Assembly: GCA_028023455.1 (NCBI GenBank)
Contig: JAQFVV010013360.1
Location: 1-64,000 of the forward strand
Direction: 5' to 3'
DNA: 64,000 bases
Source of the DNA: Epiperipatus broadwayi
Lineage: Eukaryota; Onychophora; Udeonychophora; Euonychophora; Peripatidae
In this document: piece after piece, positions 17,640-38,000 of the stretch
Numbering within the stretch: the stretch's first letter is position 1
How the letters are laid out: every line of letters begins with the position of its first letter
Notes under the pieces: model-generated
What the model was told of the DNA's origin: nothing
What the model saw: the letters and a program-made list of their open reading frames with translations, nothing else
The model's database searches: none
Made by a program: the position numbers and the translations under genes

Positions 17640-18660
17640 AAATTTTTATCAAGAATTATATAGTAATAAAGAAGAAGTACCTCCTATATTTATTACATCT
17701 TCCGAATGGCCCAGAATATTAAATGAAGAAGTGAGAAACGCAATTAAAACTATGAAGATAGTAAAGACTCCAGGTAATGATGGAATTATAATAGATATAT
17801 TAAAAAAAGCAGGTGAAGAAACATATTTTTTTAGCACAGTTATATACCAAATGTCTAAATGATAAAGATGTACTGGATGATTGGAAGAATGCAGTAATAA
17901 TATTAATATTTAAAAAAGATGATAAAGAAGACGTTATAAATTACAGACCTATCAGCCTTTTATCAGTTTTATATAAAATTGTTACCAAGATAATTATAAT
18001 TCGTCTACAGAAAACATTAGATTTCTATTAACCAAGAGAATAAGCTGGATTTAAACATGGTTTTAGTACAGTAGATCATATTCAGGTATTGAGAGAAGTT
18101 ATAGAAAGAACAAATGAATATATGAATTTTCATTATGTTTTGGATTTGTAGATTATGAAAAAGCCATTTGATTCTTTAAACGTTTCTTCAGTGATTAAAG
18201 CATTAGATCATCAAGGTATAGATGCAGGATATTGTCATATTTTAAAGAATATTTATAAAAATCCAACAGCAACAATTAGATTACATAATTATACTGGGAA
18301 AGTCAACATTGAGAAAGGTATACGGCAAGGTGACTCCATATCTCCAAAACGTTTTACAGCAGTGCTGCAAAAAGTATTTTGTGGATCAAAATGGGAAACT
18401 AAAAGAGTGAAATTAATGGAGATTATTTAAGTCATTTAGTTTTCGCAGATGATGTAGTTGTTTATGCAAATAATGCTTCAGAGCTGCAGGAAATGTTGCA
18501 GGAGTTATCAGATGAAAGTAGAAAATTAGGACTAAAGACAAATGTTAAAAAGACTAAAGTAATGTTTAATAGAGTTGCTCAAAATATAAAAATAAAGATT
18601 GATTATGATGAATTAGAAGAAGTAAACAGTTACAACTACCTTCGTAAGGATTATTAATAA
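17640..18660 (+). pseudogene. RTE reverse transcriptase, decayed (copy 1)
   Basis: Recognisable motifs in order: KTPGNDGI near 17767, NYRPISLLSVLYKI near 17939, AGFKHGFSTVDH near 18044, DYEK-FDS near 18151, GIRQGDSIS near 18319, and the catalytic FADDVVVYA near 18440. Two in-frame TAA codons interrupt the stretch before AGFKHG, and at least three frame changes follow. It keeps a 63-bp segment (about 18074-18137) missing from copy 2. Part of the family's single polyprotein. Confidence 0.82.
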
Positions 18661-18789
18661 AGGTGGAAACCTAATATAGAAAATTAATCATAGAATCAAA
18701 CTTATTTGGAGTGATTTTTGTAGAAATAACTTGATACTAAAAGGAAATATGCCTATGTGTTTGAAAAGGAACGTTTTTAACAAATGAGT

Positions 18790-19195
18790 TTTACCAGTTC
18801 TTTCTTATGAATCTGAGATTTGGATACTCAAAAGAAAAGCAATACAGAGACTTCAGACCACTCAATGAATTATGGAGAGATGTATGTTGGGAGTAACAAG
18901 AAGAGATTGAAAATGCAAAATATGGGTAAGAGAACAAGCAGGTGTTACTGACCTCAATAAAAAAATTAAAAGATTGAAGTGTAGTTGGGCTGGACATATT
19001 GCTAGAAGAGATGGTAATAGATGGACAATATAAATTCTAAAGTGGATTCCAAGAGATTGTAAAAGACCCAGAAAGAGACTACATGTGAGATGGATGAAAT
19101 AAGAAAGTGTGCAGGGTGATGTGGAGAAGAGAAGCTTAAGATCGGAGATGGATTAAACTTGGAGAGATCTTCATCCTGCAGTGGATTGATAATGT
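18790..19195 (+). pseudogene. RTE C-terminal region, decayed (copy 1)
   Basis: Contains the family-typical WAGHIARR near 18988, NRW near 19016 and WIPRDCKRP near 19045, as in RTE/Bov-B-like elements, with stops including TAA at 19031. Function of this region is poorly defined. Confidence 0.7.
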
Positions 19196-19196
19196 T

Positions 19197-19304
<108 letters not shown>

Positions 19305-19569
19305 AGAGAAAAATACATTAGTAAGCATTTCAGATTACAATTGCTATTTGAAAATTCGAAATATTAGAAGTTTTTTTTTTTTTTATTATGACAAAGTAAA
19401 AAATGCTGAGAAATATTTTTTCAGCGCTCAAAAAAAAAAATAAAACAAATTAATTTGGAAACTAAAAATTTAATTAATTGTTGTAGAACTTATTCATGCA
19501 AACATTAGTTGAACCTCATGTAAAGTATAAACCATCCTTTTTTTTATATTTGCTATACACATTGTCACT

Positions 19570-19795
19570 GTCATTAGCTTTTGAGATGATAATAGATAAA
19601 CAATTGAAATCTTAAATTGTAATCCAAAAGATTGTAAAAGAACCAAAAAGGGACATGTGAGAATGGATGAATCAAATAAGAAAGTGTGCAGGGGGATGTG
19701 GAGAAGAGAAACTAAATATTGGACAAGATGGATTGAACTTGGAGAGATCTTCATCTTACAGTGGATGTATAATAATTGTTGATGAAGATGATATC
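19570..19795 (+). mobile_element. 5'-truncated RTE 3' end (copy 3)
   Basis: Matches the C-terminal region of copies 1 and 2 from GATGATAATAGAT through ATTGTAAAAGA-CC, GGATGTGGAGAAGAG and CTTGGAGAGATCTTCATC. It ends in a GTTGATGAAGATGAT tail. It lies about 270 bp after copy 1 and in the same orientation. The 5' truncation is typical of LINE insertion. Confidence 0.8.
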
Positions 19796-20844
<1,049 letters not shown>

Positions 20845-20999
20845 AAAAAGAATCAGAATTAAAACCAATTTTTTTTTTATGTTGCACTTCAAGTAGACAA
20901 TAGTCAAATATATATATATATAAGCAACAAATATTACAAATTATAAAATTATCATAGAAAAGCCTTTTACGGCAAATTATGTTTATATATATATATTGT

Positions 21000-23378
<2,379 letters not shown>

Positions 23379-23383
23379 TATTT

Positions 23384-23401
23384 TGGCGCCCAACTTGGGG
23401 C
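23384..23401 (+). promoter_or_regulatory. Primer-binding site, tRNA-Lys type
   Basis: TGGCGCCCAACTTGGGGC lies 5 bases after the end of the 5' LTR. The TGGCGCCCAAC start resembles primer-binding sites complementary to lysine tRNA 3' ends. The tRNA identity is from general knowledge and was not checked. Confidence 0.75.
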
Positions 23402-23729
23402 CTGAAAATGTAAGTTCACCACAGATACAAACTACATACTGTTACATTTTTGACACAATCAACAGTGAAGCCTGTACACTGGCATATATAGACTTAATGA
23501 AAGTTGATTATCATGTCGCATTCATAATAGCCAATTATTAAATTCATTCTAGTTGGTAGTCTGTTACATTTTTGGCATGCAATGTGGTAAGCTTGAATAA
23601 TTAGATTCACTGCATGTGAAAAGTTTTGTCTATTATATTTTGATACACAATGTGTTGAGCTTTAAAGAGTTGGATGTATCATATGTTACTGTATATTTTT
23701 AGTGTGACATAAATTGAATTTATGAGAAA

Positions 23730-24142
23730 ATGTCCATAATTTCAGTATAACCTGATTTATCATATTTTAGTTAGTCAGTTAATAAACTATAAATTACATA
23801 ACCCTATGGATTAAATGGTGTGGCAACTTAGTGGTATAGTTAATTTAATCAATAAACAATAAGTTCAAATAACTCTGAGCGAAGGTATGAATTGATAAAT
23901 AGAGCCCAAAACTAAATAGATGATCAAGAATCTAATAAGAGTAGGCAAGTGAAGCCAATAATGGAAAAATATATAAAACCAGCATTAATATCAATGATTT
24001 GTAAAATACTTAAGGTAACCAAAATCACATGAGATGACACAAGTTGGAAGAAGATCCTATGACATATTATAGAATATTATATAAAAAGAAATAATTTTGC
24101 CATAGAGTAGATATTTTAAAGAAAAGTGTTAGTTTATTTTGT
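23730..24142. other. Leader between PBS repeats and gag-like frame
   Basis: AT-rich untranslated leader of the LTR element; no motif was recognised. Confidence 0.6.
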
Positions 24143-24421
24143 ATGTTTCTCAGAAGTGGGAGATATTTGTCAAGTATGAGTAAGGAATTATATGTAAAGC
24201 CACAATATGTTAGTGGTAATGAAGCTGAGCATGATTCTAATATGGTACAAGTAGGATCAGTAGACATGAATATGTCTGGTGGGTCAATGGTTGGAGCTGA
24301 GCATTCTTTCTCAATGCAAGAGGAAAAACAAATGATATCTCAAATTCAAGGAGACTCTAATGAACAGTCTGCTCAATTACCTGGAATTGGACTAACACAG
24401 GTTACAGAAAAAATAGTGTAG
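24143..24421 (+). pseudogene. Gag-like N-terminal frame
   Basis: A 92-codon frame starting M-F-LRSGRYL. This short basic start is reminiscent of gag N-termini in invertebrate Ty3/gypsy-like elements. The rest is polar and methionine-rich without a known domain. It stops three bases before the ATG of the coiled-coil frame, which is in a different phase, so one frameshift probably split an original gag. Confidence 0.45.
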
Positions 24422-24423
24422 CC

Positions 24424-25224
24424 ATGATGCAGATGCTCCAAACATTATTGGATCGAATGGATAATATGGCAACCAAGGCTGATATAAGCAATATGAGTCG
24501 TCGGATGGATGACATGAATGGTCGGATGGATGCCATGCAAGCTGATATGAGTGGTCGGATGGATAGTATAAGTGGTCAGATAGATATAGTCAAGGCTGAC
24601 ATGAATGGTCAGATGGATAGCATGAGTGGTCAGATATATATAGTCAAGGCTGACATGAATGGTCAGATGGATAGCATGAGTGGTCAGATAGATACAATCA
24701 AGGCTGAAATAAGCAACATGGTAACTAAGGCTGAAATTGACGAATTGGATGAGGAGGTTATGAAAAGAATTAGTGGCATTGAAAGGAATGTTTCTACAGC
24801 CATGGAGCAGTTATCTTCAGAGATGAATGAAGTGCATAACAGTAGTACGGAATTAAAGCGAAATGTAGAAGAGATGAGAATAAATATAGATGAAGTGAAC
24901 TTGCAGTTTCAAGAGCAGTATACTGAATTTAAGGAAAGTATTACCACTCAAATTGAGAATAAAGTTAAGGAAGTTCACCAAGCCCAGGAATCCACTAAGA
25001 TAGAGGATATAAAGTTTACTATGGTAACTAAAACTGATATTGATGATTTGGAGATCCAAATAAATAGTAATTTGGAAGCAAAGATAATGTGTATAAAAGA
25101 AAATATAGATAGGATAGAATCTATAACTTATGATATTAATAATAGAATAGATAGTATGAGCTGTGATATTAATGATATAAAAAAACAATTTTTGTATCCA
25201 ATCGAAGTACAAAATATTCTGTGA
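24424..25224 (+). CDS. Coiled-coil gag-like protein
   Basis: An open frame of 266 codons, the longest non-repetitive frame in the window. It starts with LLDRMDNMATKADISNMS and is dominated by heptad-like M/I/L spacing throughout, predicting a long coiled coil. Residues about 22-93 are four tandem 18-residue units of the form MDSMSGQIDIVKADMNGQ (24487-24702). A second coiled-coil stretch near the end ends in IKKQF. There is no zinc knuckle, no signal peptide and no membrane segment. Its position after PBS and leader fits gag. Gag proteins build the particle that packages the RNA; assembly through coiled coils is inference. The intact frame contrasts with the decayed pol, which may mean selection for a trans-complemented element or simply youth. 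Confidence 0.55.
   Translation: MMQMLQTLLDRMDNMATKADISNMSRRMDDMNGRMDAMQADMSGRMDSISGQIDIVKADMNGQMDSMSGQIYIVKADMNGQMDSMSGQIDTIKAEISNMVTKAEIDELDEEVMKRISGIERNVSTAMEQLSSEMNEVHNSSTELKRNVEEMRINIDEVNLQFQEQYTEFKESITTQIENKVKEVHQAQESTKIEDIKFTMVTKTDIDDLEIQINSNLEAKIMCIKENIDRIESITYDINNRIDSMSCDINDIKKQFLYPIEVQNIL
24487..24702 (+). repeat. Four in-frame 54-bp tandem repeats
   Basis: Units start at 24487, 24541, 24595 and 24649. The last two are nearly identical; the first is most diverged. All keep frame and encode the 18-residue coiled-coil unit. Confidence 0.9.
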
Positions 25225-25226
25225 CT

Positions 25227-25793
25227 ATGGAAACTTCTCTTGTACATGAATGTCTTGCTACATGGACTCAGCAAGTACTTGAAGACATAATAGAAAATCA
25301 TTCCACCAATTTTAAGTTGAAAGGAGCAATCCCAAAAACATTTTGGAATGATGCTGATTCAATCCTTCCCATGAAGAGTATGAGAATGAATATGATAGAT
25401 GATCAAGCAGAACAAGTTAATGTGAGCATCCAATGTTCAGAACATAAAGTTTGTTCTAAATACAAGCTCCATGAACATAGTAGCAAAATCCAAGAAAGGC
25501 TATTATATGCTCAAAGGCTTTTTACAAAAGAAAATTGTTCCATTATTGAAGCCAACTTTGAAAGGACAAATGAAGTTGATACACTTGTTCATCTTGAATG
25601 TGTATTATGGCACAAGTCTCTTCATAATCAGGAAGATGACCAAGTCATAGACAGTTGCCAGATGGTACTGGAGTCAACTATACTCCCTACAAAGAAACAG
25701 AAAGGTCCCAGGTTCCATAAGCTTTGCAACAATTATGAAGGTCCCTTTGAAGGTCCCTTCACATTTATTGAATATGTGAATAAAAGTCCTTAA
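25227..25793 (+). pseudogene. Unassigned LTR-element frame
   Basis: An open frame of about 188 codons from ATG 25227, overlapping the phase of the previous frame's end by a few bases. No domain is recognised in the first 150 residues. The end (FHKLCNNYEGPF-EGPF) faintly resembles the GPF/Y motif of a chromoviral/gypsy integrase tail, and a 12-bp GGTCCCTTTGAA duplication makes the EGPF repeat. It may be the rest of gag fused by deletion to a pol remnant. Confidence 0.4.
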
Positions 25794-25884
25794 AAAGAGA
25801 AAGGCACAAATTAAGTGACAGACTTCATGATTGCAATTCTGTAACATAAAAATGGACTTTCTTAATGATTGAACCATGTAAATA

Positions 25885-26427
25885 ATGTTACGTGAGTATA
25901 TATTTATAAAAAAAATGTTAAGTTTACTTTTGACTATTAAATCATATAAAAATAATAGGGGGTTGGGTAAGCAGAAAAAACGGGTAGTGAATTACATAAA
26001 TTGGAATGCAAATGAATCTACTGGATTCGCACCCATCCAACTACATTTTAACCAACCTATTCCTTCATCATTTGTGAAATACCAACCTCCAATTTAATGT
26101 CATCACTATGACATAGAAACTAAAATTCAAATGGCTCAACAACAGTTAATTAATAAATCCAATTTTAGAAATAAGAAGGGAAAGGAAAACAGACATCACT
26201 TTAAGATTGGAGACAAGGTTTTTGTGAAAACACATAACCCAAGTAAACCAATGGATAATGTTTATCATAAATTTTGTCAACAATATGCTGGACCATATGC
26301 TATTGCGAAACAAGCTGGCCCAAATGCATTTTGGTTAAATATTCATGGAGAGATAATAGGAACTTATAATGCTCAAATATTAAAGCCATACTGTGGTTGT
26401 CAAGAACTGCCATGTACAGAAGCTTAG
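25885..26427 (+). pseudogene. Integrase C-terminal remnant (Ty3/gypsy-like)
   Basis: Two frames in the same phase are separated by one in-frame stop (TAA, 26095-26097). The first carries STGFAPIQLHF, like the segment after the integrase core. The second carries FKIGDKVFVKTH, then QYAGPYAI, then IIGTYNAQILKPY: the family's GPY/F module with its usual basic and aromatic spacing. The catalytic core (D,D-35-E) and all upstream pol domains are missing, so the element cannot integrate on its own. Confidence 0.8.
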
Positions 26428-27060
26428 TTATTTGTAAACAGATGACCATGATTAAAGTAGATGAAAGTGACGTTTATAAAAAAAATGTAAATGGGTAGAT
26501 GCAAGTGTATTGTAATGAGAAAGACAACATTGTTCATGAGTAAATAGCTAAAGTAGGTAGATGTGATGAGGATGCACTCAAATTAATGTTGAAACATTTT
26601 ATTGAGGTATCTTAGAATTGGCTGAGATGTGGGAATTGACCCATAGAATGTGGGAACCCCATATTTTGTTCAGACCTTATAAAAATCCAATAAGACTCCT
26701 AGGGAGCAGGATATAGACTGACAAACCCAAATATGTGCTTTCTGGAACAGAGACACTTAACTAGTCAAATTCAGAGTATTCAACCATCATATAGTTAATA
26801 ATTCTAGTAAAGATAATAAGAACAATGTTAATGATAACAGTAATTTAATTCAATCTTAAGATGAAAGACGTAAGATTAGGAATCTAACCAAAAATGAGTA
26901 ATATAATAAAAGCAAATGTATATTGATGAGTAAATTAAAATAAGTACGACGGCAATAGAACTCTCCCTATTTAAAAAGAATAAAATTATCCAACACAATA
27001 ACCATCCAAACATTTGTTTAGGTGCTAAAATTTTGACAATGGTCTAAATTTTAACCTTCT
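26428..27060. other. Interior 3' untranslated part of LTR element
   Basis: AT-rich, no envelope-like frame and no recognised motif. Confidence 0.6.
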
Positions 27061-27074
27061 AAGGATAGGGGAAA
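27061..27074 (+). promoter_or_regulatory. Polypurine tract
   Basis: AAGGATAGGGGAAA, purine except one T, ends exactly where the 3' LTR starts (TGTAAGG). In LTR elements it primes plus-strand DNA. Confidence 0.8.
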
Positions 27075-29524
<2,450 letters not shown>

Positions 29525-31349
29525 ACATTGTGTTGGCACATAATAATTTTGTCTTAAATTATTGAAATAAAAATTATTGTTAAAAAGAAAATATGTAAAA
29601 GTTTAAGAGTTTTTATTGCAGTTTGTTATCGAAAAAGTAAATTTAAAAGTCAAAGACTTTTTGAATAAAAGTTACAATTAATTAATTAAAAGAGGGGAGG
29701 AGGTTTGCTTTATAAATGTCAAACTAAAAGTTTTAAGTTTAAAGAGTTTTGCTAGAAACAATTAATTCATAGTTATGTAAAATTAAAAGAAGTTAAAGAA
29801 TTTTTTTATCGTTATTAGTTGAAGTAAAATGTAAAGTTTAAAATATAAATCTTTTTTTTATTTAAGTTAAAGAAAAAAAGGTCATATTAAAAACTAAATA
29901 GTAAATTGATTTTAAATTATATATGTGCGTAAATGAATTAATGTGAGCTTGTTAATAAAATATAAATGTGTGATTATAAACATTGCATAAATATGTGTAT
30001 GTGAAAATGAATTAAAACAAAATTATATTTAAAAACACAGTGATGGCTATTAAATAAAAATGTAAAATTTACAATTTGGGATGGCTGCTCACCACGTGTT
30101 TCTTAGTATTAATTTTATTATTCAATGTATGACTCCATCTCTGCATTAATGACATAAATTCACTCTCTAATAAATGTTTGTTCATAATCATTTATAAATA
30201 TCTTATTTAATTAAATAAAATAAATGACCACGGCTGCTATTATTCCTAATTTACACTCATGCATCACAAAGATATTAAATCCCTGAAGGCATGGTCTTGA
30301 CATACATGTTCAAGAATTCAGGTACCTAGATTACTTCAGCTAAATAATTGTATGTCTTTGAAAATATAACAGTATCGGAGTAATACTGCTACTGAAATTA
30401 TAATATAATCAAATATTTTTTAATTAAATGATTTTAATATTAAATATTCTAATTAAATAATTTCAAAACCATATGTCTGCCATCATATATTTATTTATTT
30501 GACATCCATCCCATATACTATATTCTCGATTATTTAAAATATAAATGTCTAATATTAATATTATATATAGCTAACTTGAAAATAAAGTCTTGAGTCTCTC
30601 ACATCTCTCTGATCCCCATGCTTAAGAAATGTTTACTAGTGTAGTATCAGGTGCATTGTTTTGTAGAGTGTATTGTGGAACCAATATACCATGTTTGAAC
30701 TCAGTACTACTGGAAGCATCACTACCTATGGTACTACTTTTCAGTGTGGTTGTCAAATTCTGCACTATATTAATGAAGCATACGAATCTGACTGTTATAC
30801 TATTATATATGAGTGAGCCTGAAATGATGATAAGCTCTTGTTCATTTAAATAAGATTTATGAAACTATTTAAAATTATCTGATTAAATGTTAATTAAAAT
30901 CAATTGTCTTTTAAATTTAAGCTCAATTTTGTCAGTCAATTTTTTTTGCCACTAGTTAAGGAATAACTTGTTATTGATTTGAAAATAGACTGAGCTAGTT
31001 AAGGAATTTTTTGAGCACTGGATTATGGGCCTACTGTCCAAATATGTTAGTTTTAGACTAGGTGGCACCTGGAATATACTCTGAAACAAATAATGTGTTT
31101 GGATAGTAGGGGTTTGAATCTAGCAGCCATGGTGGGCCACATTCTGGAAAAGTGATTGTGGTATGTGTTGTATAGCTCGGTCTGATCGTGGGTATTATTG
31201 ATAGCTTTGCTATCAATAAAATTCTTCATTCTGCTCGAATGTGCTGGTTTGTTCATGTCATATTTATAATATGAGATTATAAATTTATTATAATTAAGGT
31301 TTAAACCCAGCAAAACCAAGCGAGTAGAGTAAGGAAAGATTGTCAACAG

Positions 31350-31352
<3 letters not shown>
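29525..31352. other. AT-rich stretch, nothing recognised
   Basis: A 74-codon plus-strand frame at 30629-30853 has no motif. A tRNA-B-box-like GGTTTGAATCT near 31110 lacks an A box. Confidence 0.5.

Positions 31353-31417
<65 letters not shown>
31353..31417. repeat. (TA)n microsatellite, about 65 bp
   Basis: Uninterrupted tract just before the left foldback arm. Confidence 0.97.
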
Positions 31418-31419
<2 letters not shown>

Positions 31420-31448
31420 GTATTCACGGTTATATGATGTAGATAAAA

Positions 31449-31762
31449 TGGTTTTTTGGGTACAAACCATGCATTATTTTGCATTACAATCTGATATTTA
31501 AAAGGACTAGCAACCACCATTATCAAGGTTAACTTTTTAAAGAATATTAATTTGAAATTAATAAGTGAAAAACTGAGTGAAATGAACATTTTGATAAGTC
31601 TCGTATTGTGAATGATGAACTACTTCAAATTGAACCTCACGTTATTCGTTGAGATCTAATGATTGTTTTTAAAAAGTTAACATTGATAGTGGCTAATGCT
31701 ATTCCATCGAAATATTGGATTGTAATGCAAAATAATACACAGTTCATACCCAAAAAACTGTT
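31449..31762. repeat. Inverted repeat / foldback, about 100-bp arms
   Basis: The left arm (about 31449-31546, starting GGTTTTTTGGGTA) and right arm (about 31663-31762, ending TACCCAAAAAACTG) are diverged inverted copies, separated by about 116 bp. Both include ATTATTTTGCATTACAATC or its complement and GTTAACTTTTTAAA or its complement. A mobile foldback element or an old inverted duplication. Confidence 0.7.
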
Positions 31763-32577
31763 ATATATATATATGTGTGTATAAAAGTTAAACTACAAAA
31801 AATATACTTTCCTTGCTAAACTTGATAAACATGTTCACATAACTCTTCCTTAACCTAATGTTAATTCAAAATATTTTCATCATATGGGTCTTAACTTTGT
31901 TCATTGACTTAATATGTTGAAGTACTCATAAGTTTATCTCACATAGTAGTAGTATTATTAATAAATCTTACAATCTATGGTAAGCTTCATATTCTACTCC
32001 TGATAAACAAAATGCTTCAAAATAAACAATTGTTTTCATAATACTATATGCTTAATTATAAACAAATGATCTAAATATATATTTATTTAAGAAGTTTATA
32101 GACAAAATGTCTACTTTAATGTATATTATTGCAAGATTTAAATATATGCAGAAGACAATTTTGATACTTTTTAAAATTTGAATCAATTTCTCTGTTTAAT
32201 GAATAATTGTAGAGGTAACCCTTTTGGCAACCCTTTTATTTTTAAGCATGGACATTTTATTTATGTTAATATCATTTTGTTCTTTATTACTTTTTATAAT
32301 GTTTTTTTTTTTTTTTTTTTTTTTACAATCCATTATTGATGTTTTGATTGCTGCAACAATCTTTTCCAAAACGTCTACTTTTATTAATAAAATTTATAAA
32401 TATAATTAAAGATTCCAAAGAAGATTGTTGGGTCAATTGAAACGTCAATAGTGGAACATAAAAAACATTGTAAAATACAATAAAGAACATAATTCATACT
32501 AATATTATATGGATTTGGCTTGGCAATAAGACATATAAAGTTACGTTCTAGTTGTATTATAACATAGTTTCACGTGC

Positions 32578-32608
<31 letters not shown>

Positions 32609-32615
32609 CACGTAT
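31763..32615. other. AT-rich stretch with T23 run
   Basis: T-run at 32302-32324; small TA tract at about 32578-32602. No gene was recognised. Confidence 0.5.
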
Positions 32616-32622
32616 AAATGTA

Positions 32623-32668
<46 letters not shown>

Positions 32669-32675
32669 TACATTT
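32616..32675. repeat. Perfect 60-bp palindrome with (TA)n centre
   Basis: AAATGTACTGTA ... TACAGTACATTT enclosing (TA)n. Could extrude as a cruciform. Confidence 0.95.
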
Positions 32676-34822
<2,147 letters not shown>

Positions 34823-37800
34823 TTCTACTAGAACATCTCATAAATGTACAATATTAAGGGAAATATTGTACAAGTTATTTTTTATTAGTTTAATATAAGT
34901 TTTGCCTTGTGTTAAATTATAACATATGTGTGTGGTAAGTAAGGGAGGCTTCCATGTAATGTTAATAAGGATGGCAGCTCTTCTATGAAACAACCACATT
35001 ATATAGGTTCTTATATTATATCTACACATTTTTCAACAGATTTAAACAATAATTATTTTCAATAATTATTTAACCTGGAATATAAAGTTTTATTATTTGA
35101 CTAAGCCAAATTTTTGCTTTAGATTTGTGCTAATGTAAATGCACTTTAAAAAATTAATTTGTCTTGCATGCCAATAGAAATTATTACCTTGTTTTCCAAC
35201 CATTATTAGTATGTTACCAAGTCCTAAATAATATATTATCAGATATGAAATATTTATTCCTTATTGCTTTTACAATTAGTAAATTGACATTTTAAGAGTA
35301 GTTGTTTGTTTACTGGCATTTGTATGGTCTGTGTATTATTATGCTTGTATATGTGTGACCATTATCAAACTTACCTATAATCATATGTTAATTAAAAGTA
35401 CAAATGATATATAATCAATCGGTTTTGGAGAAAGAGGTTGGCCAATTGTTGTGGAAGGATTAGAGATTTATTTAATTGAATTATTGTTCTTATTATGCTT
35501 GAATGGAAAAGTATTTTTGTGGTTATATATGTAGGAAAGTTAGTAATGATTTATAGTATGTATGGGATCGAGTAATCTCTTCCCTTTTGTTATTTGAATA
35601 TTTAACATGGGTAGATTGCCTAGTGTAGTGTATGGGATTGATTAATCCCTTCTTTTCTGTGTATTGAATTATTTTTAATAAGAGTAGATTGAATCATCAT
35701 GTTTTGATATTTGGTATTATGAATTAAAGTATTTGAAGTAAAGTATATTATCTCCCTGATCATTTGGTGAAGAGATTTATTCCCACCAGTTTAGTTAATC
35801 TCAGAAGTAGACTTGGGAGTTGTCATGTTGTTATTTATCAGGTTTGAATTGTAAAAATGTTTTATCTCCATGTGTTTATTGAATTTTTTTTCCAACTTAT
35901 AGTATAGCCAAGTGCCAGATAATTTATTGATAAAAAAAGAATAAAAGTAGAATAGATTTTCTTACAAAACAGTTGTAGTGAAGTTAGTGATTGAAACTTG
36001 ATTGTCCAATGCCTTTGTCCATATTTTGATTATATTATAACTTTTTAAGCACACCTATTAGATTGATTAGAATTAATTATTTATTCTATAACAAACATCA
36101 CAGTACAGACTTATACATAAAGTGTTACTTTAAGAGATATAGAAAAATCCATTATTAATGTATAACTTTAGTTATTTTAAAACATTTTTGTAGTGATCAT
36201 TTTGGTTTCAAATCATTAATTTTAATCATTCAATCATCATTTGATTAAGTAAGCAAGCAACGATAAGACATAGTTAATGAATACAATTATTTATTTTTAT
36301 TTTGGCAAAATAAAACATAGTAATTTAATAGAATACTTTATTTCAATGTTGCAAAGAGAAAATATATTTAATTAATGAAATTATTCATTTCATTTTGCAA
36401 GATATAATTTGGTAAGAATATATTTAATTAATGGAGCTATTTATTTCATAATATCAAAACATAGTTTGATATTATTCTTAGGTTTCAAACCCCTTTAATT
36501 TAGTTATAGTTAACATGCATTTGGAGTAAAATGCAAAATTTTAATTTTATTTTATAGTGTAATTTAAAATATTTAATCCATGTTGTTTGTCATAGATTTA
36601 TTAAGTTAATTGAGAACTGAGTGTTATAAAACAAAATGTTGAATATAAAATAAATTTTGTAGTTGATTACTAGAAGGGTAATGTTATATTTTTTCAGTTC
36701 TTTAGGTTTATCATAAGTAGCTGATAACTAAAAACCATTTGTTTTACAGTAAAATATGTGGATTTTATTTTGGTTCATTATTTAATGTTAAGAGTAAAAG
36801 ATGTTTCACAAATCTATCAGAATGTTTTAATAGATGAAATATGTTAAGTGTGAAATATAAGAGATCATATTGTGTTATTTATTTTTATGTAAACTTTAAC
36901 CAGTGATGCTAAACACATCCAAAATTTGTACTAATACCAATGAGAAAGAGATTAAATGTTTGCTAAGTAATATTGTTATTTTGTTAATAAATATTTTATT
37001 ATTCAAAATTGTATTTAGAATTCTTTGTTGACATTCATTCGTGTTTCATATTTTCACACATGCTCACACATTTATTTTATTTAATGTGATTTAATTGTAT
37101 TTTCATTTAATTATAATAAACCTCCAAATATGATAATATTGATTTGCTTGATCCAAACACTGTATGAGTTGCCAATTTTTTACTGAGTTCCTAAAAAAGT
37201 TTTATTATTTAGTAATTGTTTAGATGATGAATTAAAATCAAAATGTGTCCGATTTCTTTCATTATCTAACTGCCATTATTTATTTAGGAAATTGCTTGAT
37301 TTATATTATTATTTTCCTAATATTAAATAATAGTTATTGAGAGATAGAGATTTTATATTAAGCCATGTCATAAGTTAATTCCCTGAGATCTTCAATATTT
37401 AATATAGGACAAATAATAAATTCAGTTAACTAGATTATATTAATGTAATATAATTTTTTTAGTAATGATAAGTTTAGTTTAAGTTCAGATCCAACTGTTA
37501 TACATTATAGTTTCTAAATATTATATTTTAGTTATTTGTTTAATTTTCTAATATGGTAGAGGTTGTTCAATGCATGTGGATGATAAGAGGTGGTGAAGTA
37601 TAGATTATAATTAGTTAATTTAGATGGGTAGAATTTTATCAATATAAATCTTATTTATTTTGGAATTTGATAGATGTTTATTCCTATTAATTATAATATT
37701 TCCTCCCATATCTAATGTACATTTTACACCTCATACACCTCTGTATCCCTCAACTGATCTAGGCTAAGGTGAAACTTTAATTAAGAGCCTCATAAGTAAA

Positions 37801-37968
37801 TTTAGAATAAAGTTAGTTTGATAATTTATTCTATGATCCATAGAATTGGCACCCCTGTTTATTTGTTAGTGATGGTGATCGGTGGTGAGGGGTTACAATA
37901 TATTGTGACAGAATGGGTTCGAACTCAGTCACAAATAAAGTTATTTAATCAGTAACCATATGTAAACG

Positions 37969-38000
<32 letters not shown>

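Noticed and set aside
16446-17837. Minus-strand open frames within RTE copy 1 (and likewise 51926-52552 and 53431-53823 in copy 2)
   Set aside because: They are antisense shadows of the plus-strand RTE coding regions; recognised motifs are all on the plus strand.
24853-25212. Minus-strand 119-codon frame opposite the coiled-coil gag-like frame
   Set aside because: Tyr/Ile/Phe-rich antisense of a Lys/Asp/Glu/Asn-rich coding sequence; the plus strand fits the LTR element layout.
31095-31240. tRNA-like B-box motifs (also near 37918 and, minus strand, near 38475) suggesting SINEs
   Set aside because: Only the B box is visible at each place; no A box at proper spacing and no shared body between the three sites.
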